From contig VERF01000014.1 of the NCBI GenBank assembly GCA_018882895.1, forward strand, positions 1 to 47,765: a stretch of DNA of 47,765 nt. Reading direction: 5' to 3'. Positions 26,971 to 36,752 of the stretch are shown here, in pieces; the first letter of the stretch is position 1; each line of letters begins with the position of its first letter. The position numbers and the translations under genes were made by a program. The notes beneath the pieces were generated by a model. It did not search any database and was not told the origin of the DNA. It saw nothing but the letters and a program-made list of their open reading frames with translations. The stretch is from Candidatus Kapaibacterium sp. (GTDB lineage: Bacteria; Bacteroidota; Ignavibacteria; Kapaibacteriales; Kapaibacteriaceae).

Positions 26971-27955
26971 GCTTACCATGCGTCTTCGACCGCTTCGCTT
27001 CTACCTTCCGTTTGCCGTATGCGTTATCACGGGTATCGTTGCCTACGTCGCATCGAATGGCATCATCGACAAGGTCACCGCCTGGTGGCCCGCCGCGCTC
27101 ACGATGGTGTTTGGATCGTTCATTGCCGGTGCCAGCGCTGAAGGGGGCGGGGCGATCGCCTTCCCGGTCTTCACGCTCATCCTGAAGATCGCGCCCATCG
27201 ATGCCCGCTCGTTCTCATTTGCTATTCAAAGCGTCGGCATGGTCTCGGCCTCGCTGCTCATCCTGGGCCGGGGGATATCAATCGAAACCCGCGCAGTGCT
27301 CTGGCCTGCCCTCGGCGGCATAGTGGGATTGCTCTTTGGTACGTTCTGGATTGCCCCCTTCATTGAACCGGTGCACACGAAGCTGTTCTTTGTGTCGCTG
27401 TGGATGGCCTTTGGTATTGGTCTGTACCGTGCCAACAGGAACCGAGCGCGCATCGTCAGGTCCGGACTCGGCACGATTCTGCAACGCAACGACATCCTGA
27501 TCCTTCTTTCTGCCGGCCTGGTTGGCGGCATGGTGACGGCGATCTTCGGCAACGGTGTTGACCTTATCACGTTCTGCGTACTGACGCTCTGGTATGGACT
27601 CGATGAAAAGGTCGCCACCCCGACTTCCGTCGTTCTGATGAGCATCCTAACGGTCTGCGGCTTCGCCCTGCACGCATTCGTCGTGCAGGATGTGTCCGAG
27701 CAGATGTACCACGCATGGATGGCCGCCGCGCCGGTCGTACTGATCTTCGCTCCCCTTGGAGCCTTTGTGATCTCAAAGTGGAACCGACTGGCCATAGCCA
27801 ACCTGCTCATCACGATCATCGTCGTGCAGCTCCTCGGTGCGTTGTACGTTCTCGAGCTGACGGCCGAACATGTGATATTCAGCCTCGCCGTCGTCGCTCT
27901 CGGCTCGGTCATCATCCGGCTCCTTGATCGAACGCGCATGCACGATCGGCAGTAG
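26963..27955 (+). CDS. TSUP-family (TauE/SafE-like) membrane permease
   Basis: Multiple TM helices; FGSFIAGASAEGGGAIAFPVFTLILKI and VGGMVTAIFGNGVDLITFCVLTL half-repeats. Confidence 0.85.
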   Translation: MSELTMRLRPLRFYLPFAVCVITGIVAYVASNGIIDKVTAWWPAALTMVFGSFIAGASAEGGGAIAFPVFTLILKIAPIDARSFSFAIQSVGMVSASLLILGRGISIETRAVLWPALGGIVGLLFGTFWIAPFIEPVHTKLFFVSLWMAFGIGLYRANRNRARIVRSGLGTILQRNDILILLSAGLVGGMVTAIFGNGVDLITFCVLTLWYGLDEKVATPTSVVLMSILTVCGFALHAFVVQDVSEQMYHAWMAAAPVVLIFAPLGAFVISKWNRLAIANLLITIIVVQLLGALYVLELTAEHVIFSLAVVALGSVIIRLLDRTRMHDRQ

Positions 27956-27990
27956 CCCCACCGAGAAGGGCGAATGCGTAAGTTCCGACC

Positions 27991-28956
27991 ATGTCAAAAC
28001 GCCTCCTGCTGCTTGTCCCGCTCGGCCTGACCGCTTTGTACCTGCTCGGCCCCAGCCCGTCGAGACCGTCGTACTCGGCAGCACTCCCCTCTTTTCCGGC
28101 GGCACCGGCCGACCTTGAGCGCATGATCGACGGGCATGAGCGCTCTGTTGCGCTCAAGCCCAACGTCGAGGCGCGCATCGTCTGGGCCGATAGCACGAAG
28201 CTGATGACCGACCTTGCGATCGTGTATCTGCATGGGTTCTCGGGCACGTGGCACGATGGCTCCCCGGCAATCGAAGAGGTGGCGCGCCAGACCAATTCCA
28301 ACCTTTACCTGGCCCGACTTCATGGTCACGGCCTGAAGACTGCCGAGCCCCTTGCCGACTACTCCCCCGACTCGGTCTACGCCGATGCGGTGCGGGCGCT
28401 AGCTGTCGGCAAACGCCTCGGTCGCAAGGTCGTAGTGGTCGGCACCTCCACCGGTGCAACGCTCGGCCTGATGCTGGCCGCCCGCTTCCCGAACGACGTA
28501 CACTCGGTCATCAACTGGTCTCCCAACATCCGCCTGCGTCACCCCTTGAGCTTCCTGGCCAACAACCCGTGGGGCCTTTCACTTACCCGCATCGTTGTAG
28601 GGGGCGACTACCGCGCCACCAAGTTGCAGAATCCCGAGCGAGCCAAATACTGGTACATGAAGTATCGCATCGAAGGCATTTCACAGCTGCAGGAGCTGCT
28701 CGAGACATCCATGACGAAGGAAACCTTCTCGGCTATCAAGCAACCTGTGCTTACCATGTGCTGGTACCGCGATGAAGCCACGCAGGACTCCATCGTCAGC
28801 GTTGATGCCATGCGCACGATGCACGACCAACTCGCCTCAACTCGCAAACGCTTCCTCCCTCTCGACGCCGATGCCCACGAGATCGGCTACGGACCCGAAT
28901 CGAAGGCCGTTGCACGCGTGGTGGAAGAAACGGTGAGGGAGGTAATGAATTACTGA
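27991..28956 (+). CDS. Alpha/beta hydrolase (membrane-anchored or lipid-anchored)
   Basis: N-terminal hydrophobic segment; AIVYLHGFSGTW; VVVVGTSTGATLGLMLA nucleophile elbow. Confidence 0.85.
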   Translation: MSKRLLLLVPLGLTALYLLGPSPSRPSYSAALPSFPAAPADLERMIDGHERSVALKPNVEARIVWADSTKLMTDLAIVYLHGFSGTWHDGSPAIEEVARQTNSNLYLARLHGHGLKTAEPLADYSPDSVYADAVRALAVGKRLGRKVVVVGTSTGATLGLMLAARFPNDVHSVINWSPNIRLRHPLSFLANNPWGLSLTRIVVGGDYRATKLQNPERAKYWYMKYRIEGISQLQELLETSMTKETFSAIKQPVLTMCWYRDEATQDSIVSVDAMRTMHDQLASTRKRFLPLDADAHEIGYGPESKAVARVVEETVREVMNY

Positions 28957-28992
28957 GGTACGGAATGACGGAAGTACGGAGGTCGCGCCGTC

Positions 28993-29012
28993 ATCCCCGC
29001 GAAAGCGGGGAT
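28993..29012. repeat. REP-like hairpin with GAAA tetraloop
   Basis: ATCCCCGC-GAAA-GCGGGGAT, 8-bp perfect stem. Confidence 0.85.
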
Positions 29013-29015
29013 CCA

Positions 29016-29057
29016 AGTGACAAGTGACGAGTGACGAGTGACGAGTGAGGAGTGAGG
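29016..29057. repeat. Six 7-bp tandem repeats (AGTGACG/AGTGAGG)
   Basis: Direct reading. Confidence 0.9.
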
Positions 29058-29096
29058 ATTTATGCCCAACGCCTAACACGCCATGCTGCAGCTCAG

Positions 29097-29116
29097 CCCA
29101 CGGCTTCAGCCGTGGG
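29097..29116. repeat. Perfect hairpin CCCACGGCT-TC-AGCCGTGGG
   Basis: 9-bp stem, direct reading. Confidence 0.85.
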
Positions 29117-29136
29117 ACGCGTGGCCGTCATCCCCG

Positions 29137-29187
29137 ATATGTGCGGGATATGTGCGGGATATGTGCGGGCGAGACCGCGTCTCGCCC
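29137..29187. repeat. 3 x 11-bp tandem repeat (ATATGTGCGGG) fused to hairpin GGGCGAGAC-CGC-GTCTCGCCC
   Basis: Direct reading; hairpin at 29167-29187. Confidence 0.9.
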
Positions 29188-29192
29188 CTACC

Positions 29193-30587
29193 CTACCGAA
29201 TAAATCTCGGGTGCATGAGGTTCTCAATGCTGAAGATCTCTTGGATCTTTTCTTCTGACAGGAGCCCCTTGGCGCGGACGATGTCGATCACCGAGCCGCC
29301 GGTCTCGAAGGCTTCCTTTGCGATCTCGGCGCTGGTTTCGTAACCAAGGATAGGATTGAGTGCGGTAACAATGCCGACGGAGTTCAGCACCATAGACCGC
29401 GTGCGCTCGGCGTTGGCCGTGATGCCGTCAATGCAGCGCAGGCGCAGGGTTGTGCAGGCACGCTCGAGCGTTTCGATGCTCTGGAACAGGCAATACGCCA
29501 GAACGGGCTCCATCACATTCAGCTGAAGCTGTCCGGCCTCGGCGGCAAAGGTTACCGTGACGTCGTTGCCGATGACCAGGAAGCAGACCTGGTTGACAAC
29601 TTCCGGGATCACCGGGTTGACCTTGCCGGGCATGATGCTCGAGCCCGGCTGCAGAGGCGGGAGGTTTATCTCGTTGAAGCCGCAACGGGGGCCCGATGAC
29701 AAAAGGCGCAGGTCGTTGCAGATCTTCGAGAGCTTGACGGCCACACGCTTCAGTACGCCGCTCATCTGCACATACGCGCCGTTATCCCATGTTGCCTCGA
29801 TGAGATTCTGCGACAACGTCACGGGCACGCCCGAGACATCAGCAAGGTGTTTGACGGCAAGGGGCGGGTAGCCCTCGGGAGCGTTGATGCTGGTGCCGAT
29901 GGCTGTGGCGCCGAGGTTCACCTCCGTCACCAGAGCGCGCGCCTCTTCGAGCCTGCGAAGGTCTTCGCCAATGTTCACGGCAAAGGAATCGAACTCCTGA
30001 CCCAGCGTCATGGGCACGGCATCCTGCAGCTGCGTGCGGCCCATCTTGATGATGTCCGAAAACTCCTGCCCCTTTCGCGCAAATGACTCCTGAAGTCCAC
30101 CCAAAGACGTGATGAGCTTGCCTATCTCCACATACAGACTCAGCCGGAACGCCGTCGGATAGGCGTCGTTGGTGCTCTGCGAGCAGTTCACATGGTTGTT
30201 CGGGTGGACAATGTCGTAATTGCCCTTGGGCTGACCGAGGATTTCCAGCGCAAGATTCGCAATGACCTCGTTGGCGTTCATGTTGGTGGATGTACCGGCG
30301 CCGCCCTGGATCACGTCCACAACAAACTGGTCGTGCAGCTCTCCGCCAGCAATGCGGTCACATGCCGCACAGATCGCATCGGCAACGTGCGGCTCGATCA
30401 CGCCAAGGTCCTTGTTGGCCATTGCCGCCGCCTTCTTCACATGCGCAAAGGCCACAATGAATGACGTGGCATGTGCAATCGGGATGCCCGTTATGTGAAA
30501 GTTCTCACGTCCACGCAGCGTCTGCACGCCATAATAGACATCATCCGAAAGCTCGCGTTCTCCGAGAAAGTCGTGTTCCGTGCGCAT
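29193..30587 (-). CDS. aspA: Aspartate ammonia-lyase
   Basis: MRTEHDFLGERELSDDVYYGVQTLRGRENFHITG...GAGTSTNMNANEVIANLALE...PGSSIMPGKVNPVIPEVVNQV signature; start refined from the 30749 ORF. Confidence 0.96.
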   Translation of the reverse strand: MRTEHDFLGERELSDDVYYGVQTLRGRENFHITGIPIAHATSFIVAFAHVKKAAAMANKDLGVIEPHVADAICAACDRIAGGELHDQFVVDVIQGGAGTSTNMNANEVIANLALEILGQPKGNYDIVHPNNHVNCSQSTNDAYPTAFRLSLYVEIGKLITSLGGLQESFARKGQEFSDIIKMGRTQLQDAVPMTLGQEFDSFAVNIGEDLRRLEEARALVTEVNLGATAIGTSINAPEGYPPLAVKHLADVSGVPVTLSQNLIEATWDNGAYVQMSGVLKRVAVKLSKICNDLRLLSSGPRCGFNEINLPPLQPGSSIMPGKVNPVIPEVVNQVCFLVIGNDVTVTFAAEAGQLQLNVMEPVLAYCLFQSIETLERACTTLRLRCIDGITANAERTRSMVLNSVGIVTALNPILGYETSAEIAKEAFETGGSVIDIVRAKGLLSEEKIQEIFSIENLMHPRFIR

Positions 30588-30598
30588 GTTCTTCTTCC

Positions 30599-32008
30599 TT
30601 ATATGACCAGGTGTTCTGAATAGGCCGGCATGTAGGCATTCACGTTCAAGAGTTCGCTGAGCTTGTCCTTCAGGGCCGTTCGGGCTTCCTGCTCGCCGTG
30701 CGTCAGGAAGGTAAGGGGCGTGCCGTTTGTGGCAACATGCTTGAACCATGCAACCAGGTCCGTCTGTCCGGCATGGGCACTGAAACCTCCCAACGTGTGG
30801 ATGCGTGCCTTCACGAGCTTGCGCTCGCCCATGACCGATACTTGCGTGGCCCCGTCGACCAGGTGGCGGCCAAGCGAGCCCCTTGCCTGATAGCCGGCGA
30901 TGATGAAGTGCGCACGGCTGTCGTCAATGCTGTTGCGCAGGTGATGCATGATGCGTCCGGCCGTGCACATACCCGAACCGGCGATGACGATGAACGGACC
31001 CTGCGCCTGGTTGATCATCTTCGATTCCTGCGCCGACGTGCACAGCACCAGCGAGCGCAGGTCGTGCATCATCTGACCGTTCTCGGTCAATGCAGTGCTT
31101 TCGGCATCAAACAGCTCGCGGTGCATGCGATAGACATTCACCGCCTTAATGGCCATCGGACTGTCGAGATAGATCGGCACGGCCGGAATGCGCTGCTTGC
31201 GGATGAGCTCAGCAATGTGGAACATCATCTGCTGTGCACGGCCAATGGCAAAGGCCGGGATGAAGACCTTGCCCTGCGAAGAGACGGCTTCGACAAGGAT
31301 GCGTTCGAATTCCTCGACCGTTTCGTCGAGCGTCTTGTGATCGCGGTCTCCATAGGTCGATTCCAGAAACACCACATCGGCCTTGGCAGGGGGCTCGGGG
31401 TCACGCAGGTACGGCAGGTTCGGCGGACCAATATCACCGCTGAAAACGATCACCCGCTCGGTGCCATCCTCTTCTTCAATGCGCAGTTCGATGCTGGCCG
31501 AACCAAGCATGTGGCCGGCATCGTGAAACAGCACATGACAGTCCTTGGTGATTCGGCGAAGTGCGCCATAGTCGGTCTCTTCCATCAGATCCAGCGTCTG
31601 CGTCACGTCGTCCTTGTCGTAAAGGGGCTGGTCATACCGACTCATCTTCCGACCGCGCTGCTCGGACCGACGCCGACGTCGGTCAAAGTCCGACTCCATG
31701 ATGTGCGCCGCGTCCAAGAGGATGATCTCGGCCAGGTCGCGCGCCGCCGGTGTGCAGAAGATCGGACCGCGGTAGCCCTCGCGAACCAGAAGCGGCAACC
31801 GACCGCAGTGATCCAGATGCGCATGCGTGAGCACCATGGCATCAACGTCCATCCGGTGAATGCGTCCGGGGATAACATTCCGGGCGTCATCGTCCTTGTC
31901 GCCCTGGAACATACCGAAGTCCACAAGCACCGTCGATGATGGCGTTTCGACGAGGTAGGCCGAACCGGTGACCTCACCGGCAGCGCCATAGGGAGTTATT
32001 GTGATCAT
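30599..32008 (-). CDS. Beta-CASP metallo-beta-lactamase-fold (RNA-processing/CPSF-like) nuclease
   Basis: [45 protein letters not shown]-like motif, [40 protein letters not shown]. Confidence 0.94.
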   Translation of the reverse strand: [469 protein letters not shown]

Positions 32009-32042
32009 CGTGCAAAACTACGATGCGTAAGTTTGCGGCATG
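32006..32042. promoter_or_regulatory. Divergent Bacteroidota-type -7 elements abutting both start codons
   Basis: + strand TAAGTTTGC-ggc-ATG (32028-32042); - strand TAGTTTTGC-acg-ATG (32020-32006). Confidence 0.55.
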
Positions 32043-33818
32043 TCCACTCAACAGGCCGAAGCCGAAACCAACGCCAACAAGGTCGACTACCGGCTCCTGC
32101 GGCGCCTGCTCTCCTTTCTCGCCCCCTACCGATTATACATCGTTGGTGCCGTTGCACTGACGCTGGTCTCCTCGGCCCTGGGTCCGCTGCGCCCCTACCT
32201 TACGCGCATCGCCGTGGACGAGCACATCGTCAAAGGCGATCTGCCCGGCCTTGGCGTGTTCATCGCGATCATCCTCGGGCTGGTTGTTCTGCAAGGGGCT
32301 ACGCAGTATGCGCTGTCGCTGTTGATGACATGGATCGGGCAAAGCGTGCTGCTCGATATTCGCAACACGCTCTACCGACACGTCGAGCGCATGGCCCTGC
32401 GGTTCTATGACACCACCCCGGTGGGCCGAATCGTTACGCGTGTGACGAGTGACGTGGAAGTGCTCAACGAACTGTTTTCGTCGGGCGTGGTGCTGATGAT
32501 CTCCGACATCATGGTCATCGCCTGGATCCTGACCTTCATGTGGAATACGTCGGCTACGCTGACGATGCTGACCATCGTGATCCTGCCGTTCCTGCTTGTG
32601 GCATCGTTCATCTTCCGCCGCAAGGTTCGCGTGGTGTATGATCTTATCCGACGTCAGGTGGCCCGCATGAATTCGTTCATGAACGAGTACGTCACGGGCA
32701 TGGGAGTGATCCAGCTGTTCCGTCAGGAAGGGCGCATGACGCGCCAGTTCGCCGCTATCAATGCCGAACACAGAGAGCTTCAGGATCGGTCTATCTTCTA
32801 CTACGCCACCTTCTTCCCCGTCGTTGAGTTTCTCTCCGCCGTGGCTCTGGCCATCATTGTATGGTATGCGGCCGACCACATCACCTCGGGTGAAATGACC
32901 ATCGGGATGCTGATCGCCTTTGCGCAGTTCACGGAAATGTTCTTCCGTCCGGTGCGTGACCTTACCGAAAAGTACAACACCCTGCAGTCGAGCGTGGTAG
33001 CCTCGGAACGCATCTTCAACTTGCTCGACACGAAGCTCACCGTCGACGATGCGCCAAATGCAAAGCCCCTTGGTGAGCTTGAGCGCCGCATTGAGTTCCG
33101 CGATGTGAACTTCAGTTATGATGGCACCACACCGGTGCTGCGCAACGTGAGCTTTACCGTGGAGAAGGGTCAGACCATCGCCATCGTGGGCGCCACAGGG
33201 GCCGGAAAGAGTTCGATCATCAATCTTCTCTGCCGGTTCTATGAGTTTCAAGGGGGCGACGTCATCATCGATGGACGCAGCATCCGCGAGATCCAGCAGG
33301 AGTCGCTCAGGCGCCGTATTGCCGTGGTTCTGCAGGACGTCTTCCTGTTCTCCCGAAGCGTCGAGGAAAACGTCACGCTGGGTCGCACGGACATCACCCG
33401 CGAACACGTTGTCAGCGTTGCCAAAGCGCTTGGTGCGCACGACTTCATCGAACGGCTGCCTCACGGCTATGATACCAACGTTCGCGAGCGCGGTGCGGTA
33501 CTGAGCGTGGGTCAGAAGCAGCTCATTTCCTTCTGCCGTGCGCTGGCCACCGATCCGGACATTCTCATCCTGGATGAGGCTACATCAAGCATCGATACCG
33601 AAACAGAGCAGCTGATCGAATCTTCGATCTCGACGATGCTCAAGGGGCGCACATCGATCGTCATCGCACATCGACTCTCGACGATTCAGCGAGCCGATCG
33701 CATCGTTGTTCTGCATCATGGCGAGGTGGCCGAATCCGGCACGCACAAGGAACTTTTAGAAGCAGGCGGACTCTACGCCAAGCTTCACACGCTGCAGTTT
33801 GCTCAGCCGGCCGCCTAG
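32040..33818 (+). CDS. ABC exporter, fused permease and ATPase (MsbA-like)
   Basis: Walker A GATGAGKSS, LSVGQKQL signature, DILILDEATSSID Walker B, N-terminal ABC TM domain. Confidence 0.96.
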   Translation: MSTQQAEAETNANKVDYRLLRRLLSFLAPYRLYIVGAVALTLVSSALGPLRPYLTRIAVDEHIVKGDLPGLGVFIAIILGLVVLQGATQYALSLLMTWIGQSVLLDIRNTLYRHVERMALRFYDTTPVGRIVTRVTSDVEVLNELFSSGVVLMISDIMVIAWILTFMWNTSATLTMLTIVILPFLLVASFIFRRKVRVVYDLIRRQVARMNSFMNEYVTGMGVIQLFRQEGRMTRQFAAINAEHRELQDRSIFYYATFFPVVEFLSAVALAIIVWYAADHITSGEMTIGMLIAFAQFTEMFFRPVRDLTEKYNTLQSSVVASERIFNLLDTKLTVDDAPNAKPLGELERRIEFRDVNFSYDGTTPVLRNVSFTVEKGQTIAIVGATGAGKSSIINLLCRFYEFQGGDVIIDGRSIREIQQESLRRRIAVVLQDVFLFSRSVEENVTLGRTDITREHVVSVAKALGAHDFIERLPHGYDTNVRERGAVLSVGQKQLISFCRALATDPDILILDEATSSIDTETEQLIESSISTMLKGRTSIVIAHRLSTIQRADRIVVLHHGEVAESGTHKELLEAGGLYAKLHTLQFAQPAA

Positions 33819-33835
33819 GGTGATATCCTCCGAGC

Positions 33836-34792
33836 TTACTGCTCGGTCCATACTCCCATCCCATAGAACTTTTCCCGACGCTCGCGCACGAGCGTGGCAG
33901 TATCAACGGCACAGAGCCGATCAAGCTCCTCGGCAAGAACATTGCTCATTGTCGTGAACATCGTCTCCGGATCTCGATGCGCACCACCGATGGGCTCTGG
34001 AATGATGCGGTCAATCACTCCCACCTCGATGAGGTCCTTGGCACCCAGGCGCAGCGCCTCGGCAGCCTGCTCCTTGTAGTCCCAGCTGCGCCATAGGATG
34101 GACGAGCACGACTCAGGGGCGATGACGCTGTACCATGCATTCTCGAGCATAAGGACGCGGTTGCCGATGCCGATACCCAGCGCCCCACCGCTGGCCCCTT
34201 CACCGATCACGACGATGACGATGGGAGTCTTCAGCTGTGACATCAGAAGGAGATTCTTGGCGATGGCTTCGGCCTGTCCGCGCTCCTCTGCCTCAAGTCC
34301 GGGATAGGCACCGGGCGTGTCAAGGAGGCAAACCACCGGAAGGGAGAACTTCTCGGCCATCTGAAGAAGCCTGTATGCCTTGCGGTAACCCTCCGGATTC
34401 GGCATACCGAAGTTCCGGTGAACGTTCGTCTTTGTGTCGCGACCCTTCTGGTGTCCGATGACCATCACATGACGATTGCCGAAGGTGGCCAGACCTCCAA
34501 CGATCGCCGGATCATCACGGAAGGTCCTGTCGCCATGGAGCTCGACAAAATCCGTAAAGCAATGCGTGATGTAGTCCAGCGTGTACGGACGGTCGGGATG
34601 ACGAGCAATTTGGACGCGCTGCCAGCTGGTGAGATTGCGGTAGATCTCGCCCCGCAGAAGTTCAACCTGCTGCTCGAGTTCCTCGATCTGCGGCTGAATA
34701 TCGAGCGTATCGGTGAGCGCCTTCATTTCCTCGATCTTCTTCTCAAGCTCGAAGACGGGCTTCTCAAATTCAAGAGCGGATGTCGTTGGCAC
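33836..34792 (-). CDS. accA: Acetyl-CoA carboxylase carboxyltransferase subunit alpha
   Basis: [17 protein letters not shown]...[21 protein letters not shown]...[15 protein letters not shown]...[23 protein letters not shown]. Confidence 0.97.
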   Translation of the reverse strand: MPTTSALEFEKPVFELEKKIEEMKALTDTLDIQPQIEELEQQVELLRGEIYRNLTSWQRVQIARHPDRPYTLDYITHCFTDFVELHGDRTFRDDPAIVGGLATFGNRHVMVIGHQKGRDTKTNVHRNFGMPNPEGYRKAYRLLQMAEKFSLPVVCLLDTPGAYPGLEAEERGQAEAIAKNLLLMSQLKTPIVIVVIGEGASGGALGIGIGNRVLMLENAWYSVIAPESCSSILWRSWDYKEQAAEALRLGAKDLIEVGVIDRIIPEPIGGAHRDPETMFTTMSNVLAEELDRLCAVDTATLVRERREKFYGMGVWTEQ

Positions 34793-36749
34793 GGTTTCGC
34801 CGGAATAGGTGTTTCAAAATGATCTCCACGTCGAGCGCCAGTGTGTAGGCATCAACGTAGTATGTGTTGAGCTGCTCGGTGGCCGAGGCCGAGAGCGTGG
34901 CAGGACGGGAGATGTGCACAAGACCGGTAAGCCCCGGCTTTCCACTCGTCCTTGTCACACCGTCCGGCCACAGACCGACGATGCTCATTCGCCCGCAGAG
35001 GATCTCCCACCATTGGCCGAGACGCCGCCGCGAACCGGGCAAAATTAGAGCCAGCAGGGTGAGCGGCAAAACAAGGGACGCTAGGCAGATGTCTACCATG
35101 CGCTTGGCCACACGATTCCTGAAACGAAGCAGCGGTGCCACGGTAACGGTCGGCTCCAGACCGGCAACGTCGTTGATGATGCGGGCAGTGACAACGTCGT
35201 CGTAGTCCTGGGCGATGTGAAACCTGGCCCTGTAGGAGGACGATGCCATCATCAGCTGCATGATAGCGTTACGGGGCATGGCTGTGTCAGTAAGGATCAC
35301 TTCCTGCGCACCGGTCGCATCAAGAATGCGTCCCAAGTATGATGTGTCTCCCAGAACCGTCATGCCCGACCATTGGCTGACGTTGAAGGGGGCGGTTGCT
35401 ACGATCCCCACCACCTCGGCGTTACGTCGCTCAGCGCTCGAGAGCGCATCTGCCAGCCGCGTGGAATGCTCATTGAGTCCAACCAGTACGATGCGCCGCG
35501 TCCTGCTTCGCCCCTTGGCATCCATCCATGAGGTAATGGCCCTGGTGATGGCAAACAACACCCCACTGAGCCCCATCGTCATCAGCAGAACGCCCCGGCT
35601 GAAGCCGAAGTCCTTGAAGAAATACGTCAGCGACGACAGCACAAAGAACGTCGTCAGAAGGCCGACAGCGCTGCGCCGAATCGTTGGCCGGTACTCAACG
35701 TACTCACCCACGGCCACCAGCGACAGCGTGCCGATGAGCGTGATCATGATCGGCACGATCGGGTAGGCATAGTCCGGAAAACCGAACGGACGTTCAAAGC
35801 GCACCGTGGTGGCGATCAGCAGCGATGCGTTCACGCAGAGCATGTCCACGATCCACGTCAGAACCTCGACGCGCCGGCGGGCAAGCCGAGCAAGCACCGA
35901 CCGAACCGATATGCCGATCCGAAGAAAGGCAAGAAAGACCTTTGAGCCGCCGAAATGCTTGCGAGCGAAGATCTCCATCGCCTCGTAGAAAACTCGTACT
36001 TCGTTGAGCGACGAGCGTTTGGTGCTCTCACCTTTGTAGTGAATGATGCTCGTTTCGTGTACGTACTGAACGTCGAATCCTGCCTGCTTGACGCGGTAGC
36101 ACAGATCGATGTCCTCGCCGTACATGAAGAACTCGGGATCAAAACCTTCGAGCGACCTGACCAGGTCGGTTCGGCCCATCATGAACGCACCGATGAGCGC
36201 ATCTACGGAATAGGTCTCATCGATGGAGCGATACATCAGATTATAGCTCGAGAAGAGCTTCACCGAGGGAAACATCGCCTGCAAACCAAAGAGCTTGCAG
36301 AACGAGGCCCATGGTGTGGGAAGGCCACGTCGGCAGGCAACCTGGAACGAGCCGTCGGGGTTCAGGACCTTGCAGCCGGCCATGCCGACGTTTGGATGCG
36401 TATCGAGGTGTCGCACCATCGTCAGAAGTGTCTCCTGCCCAACGATCGTATCGGGATTCAGAAACAGTACGTATCGTCCTCGAGCATGCTCAAGTCCGAT
36501 GTTGTTGGCGCGGCCAAAGCCGACGTTCTCGGTCAGGGCGTGCCACTGCACGTGCCGGAAAGCAACGGATAGATCTTCCACGCTTCCGTCGGTGGAGTTG
36601 TTATCTACCACGATGATCTCTGCCGAAAGGGGCTTGCAGGCCTCATCAAGCGAGCGCAGACACTGCAGGAGATAGTCCTTGACGTTGTAGTTGACGATGA
36701 TGACGCTCAGGTCGATCTCGCCGGGGGTCGATGTCAACCCTGCATCCAT
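34770..36749 (-). CDS. GT2-family (rhamnosyltransferase-like) glycosyltransferase fused to a degenerate sugar-transferase module
   Basis: [22 protein letters not shown]...[13 protein letters not shown]...[14 protein letters not shown]-terminal TM/nucleotide-binding segment and [24 protein letters not shown]...[14 protein letters not shown]...GLTGLVHIS...[15 protein letters not shown]. Confidence 0.88.
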   Translation of the reverse strand: MDAGLTSTPGEIDLSVIIVNYNVKDYLLQCLRSLDEACKPLSAEIIVVDNNSTDGSVEDLSVAFRHVQWHALTENVGFGRANNIGLEHARGRYVLFLNPDTIVGQETLLTMVRHLDTHPNVGMAGCKVLNPDGSFQVACRRGLPTPWASFCKLFGLQAMFPSVKLFSSYNLMYRSIDETYSVDALIGAFMMGRTDLVRSLEGFDPEFFMYGEDIDLCYRVKQAGFDVQYVHETSIIHYKGESTKRSSLNEVRVFYEAMEIFARKHFGGSKVFLAFLRIGISVRSVLARLARRRVEVLTWIVDMLCVNASLLIATTVRFERPFGFPDYAYPIVPIMITLIGTLSLVAVGEYVEYRPTIRRSAVGLLTTFFVLSSLTYFFKDFGFSRGVLLMTMGLSGVLFAITRAITSWMDAKGRSRTRRIVLVGLNEHSTRLADALSSAERRNAEVVGIVATAPFNVSQWSGMTVLGDTSYLGRILDATGAQEVILTDTAMPRNAIMQLMMASSSYRARFHIAQDYDDVVTARIINDVAGLEPTVTVAPLLRFRNRVAKRMVDICLASLVLPLTLLALILPGSRRRLGQWWEILCGRMSIVGLWPDGVTRTSGKPGLTGLVHISRPATLSASATEQLNTYYVDAYTLALDVEIILKHLFRRNRANDIRS

Positions 36750-36752
36750 GTC

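Noticed and set aside
29016-29169. Short tandem repeats as a possible CRISPR or origin iteron array
   Set aside because: 7- and 11-bp units, no spacers, no rep or cas gene nearby; better explained as intergenic repeat elements.
30698-31939. 413-aa plus-strand ORF opposite the MBL nuclease gene
   Set aside because: Antisense to a clear beta-CASP nuclease; low-complexity His/Arg-rich translation typical of a codon-bias artefact.
32133-33464. 443-aa minus-strand ORF opposite the ABC exporter
   Set aside because: Antisense shadow of a strongly supported ABC transporter; no recognisable domain.
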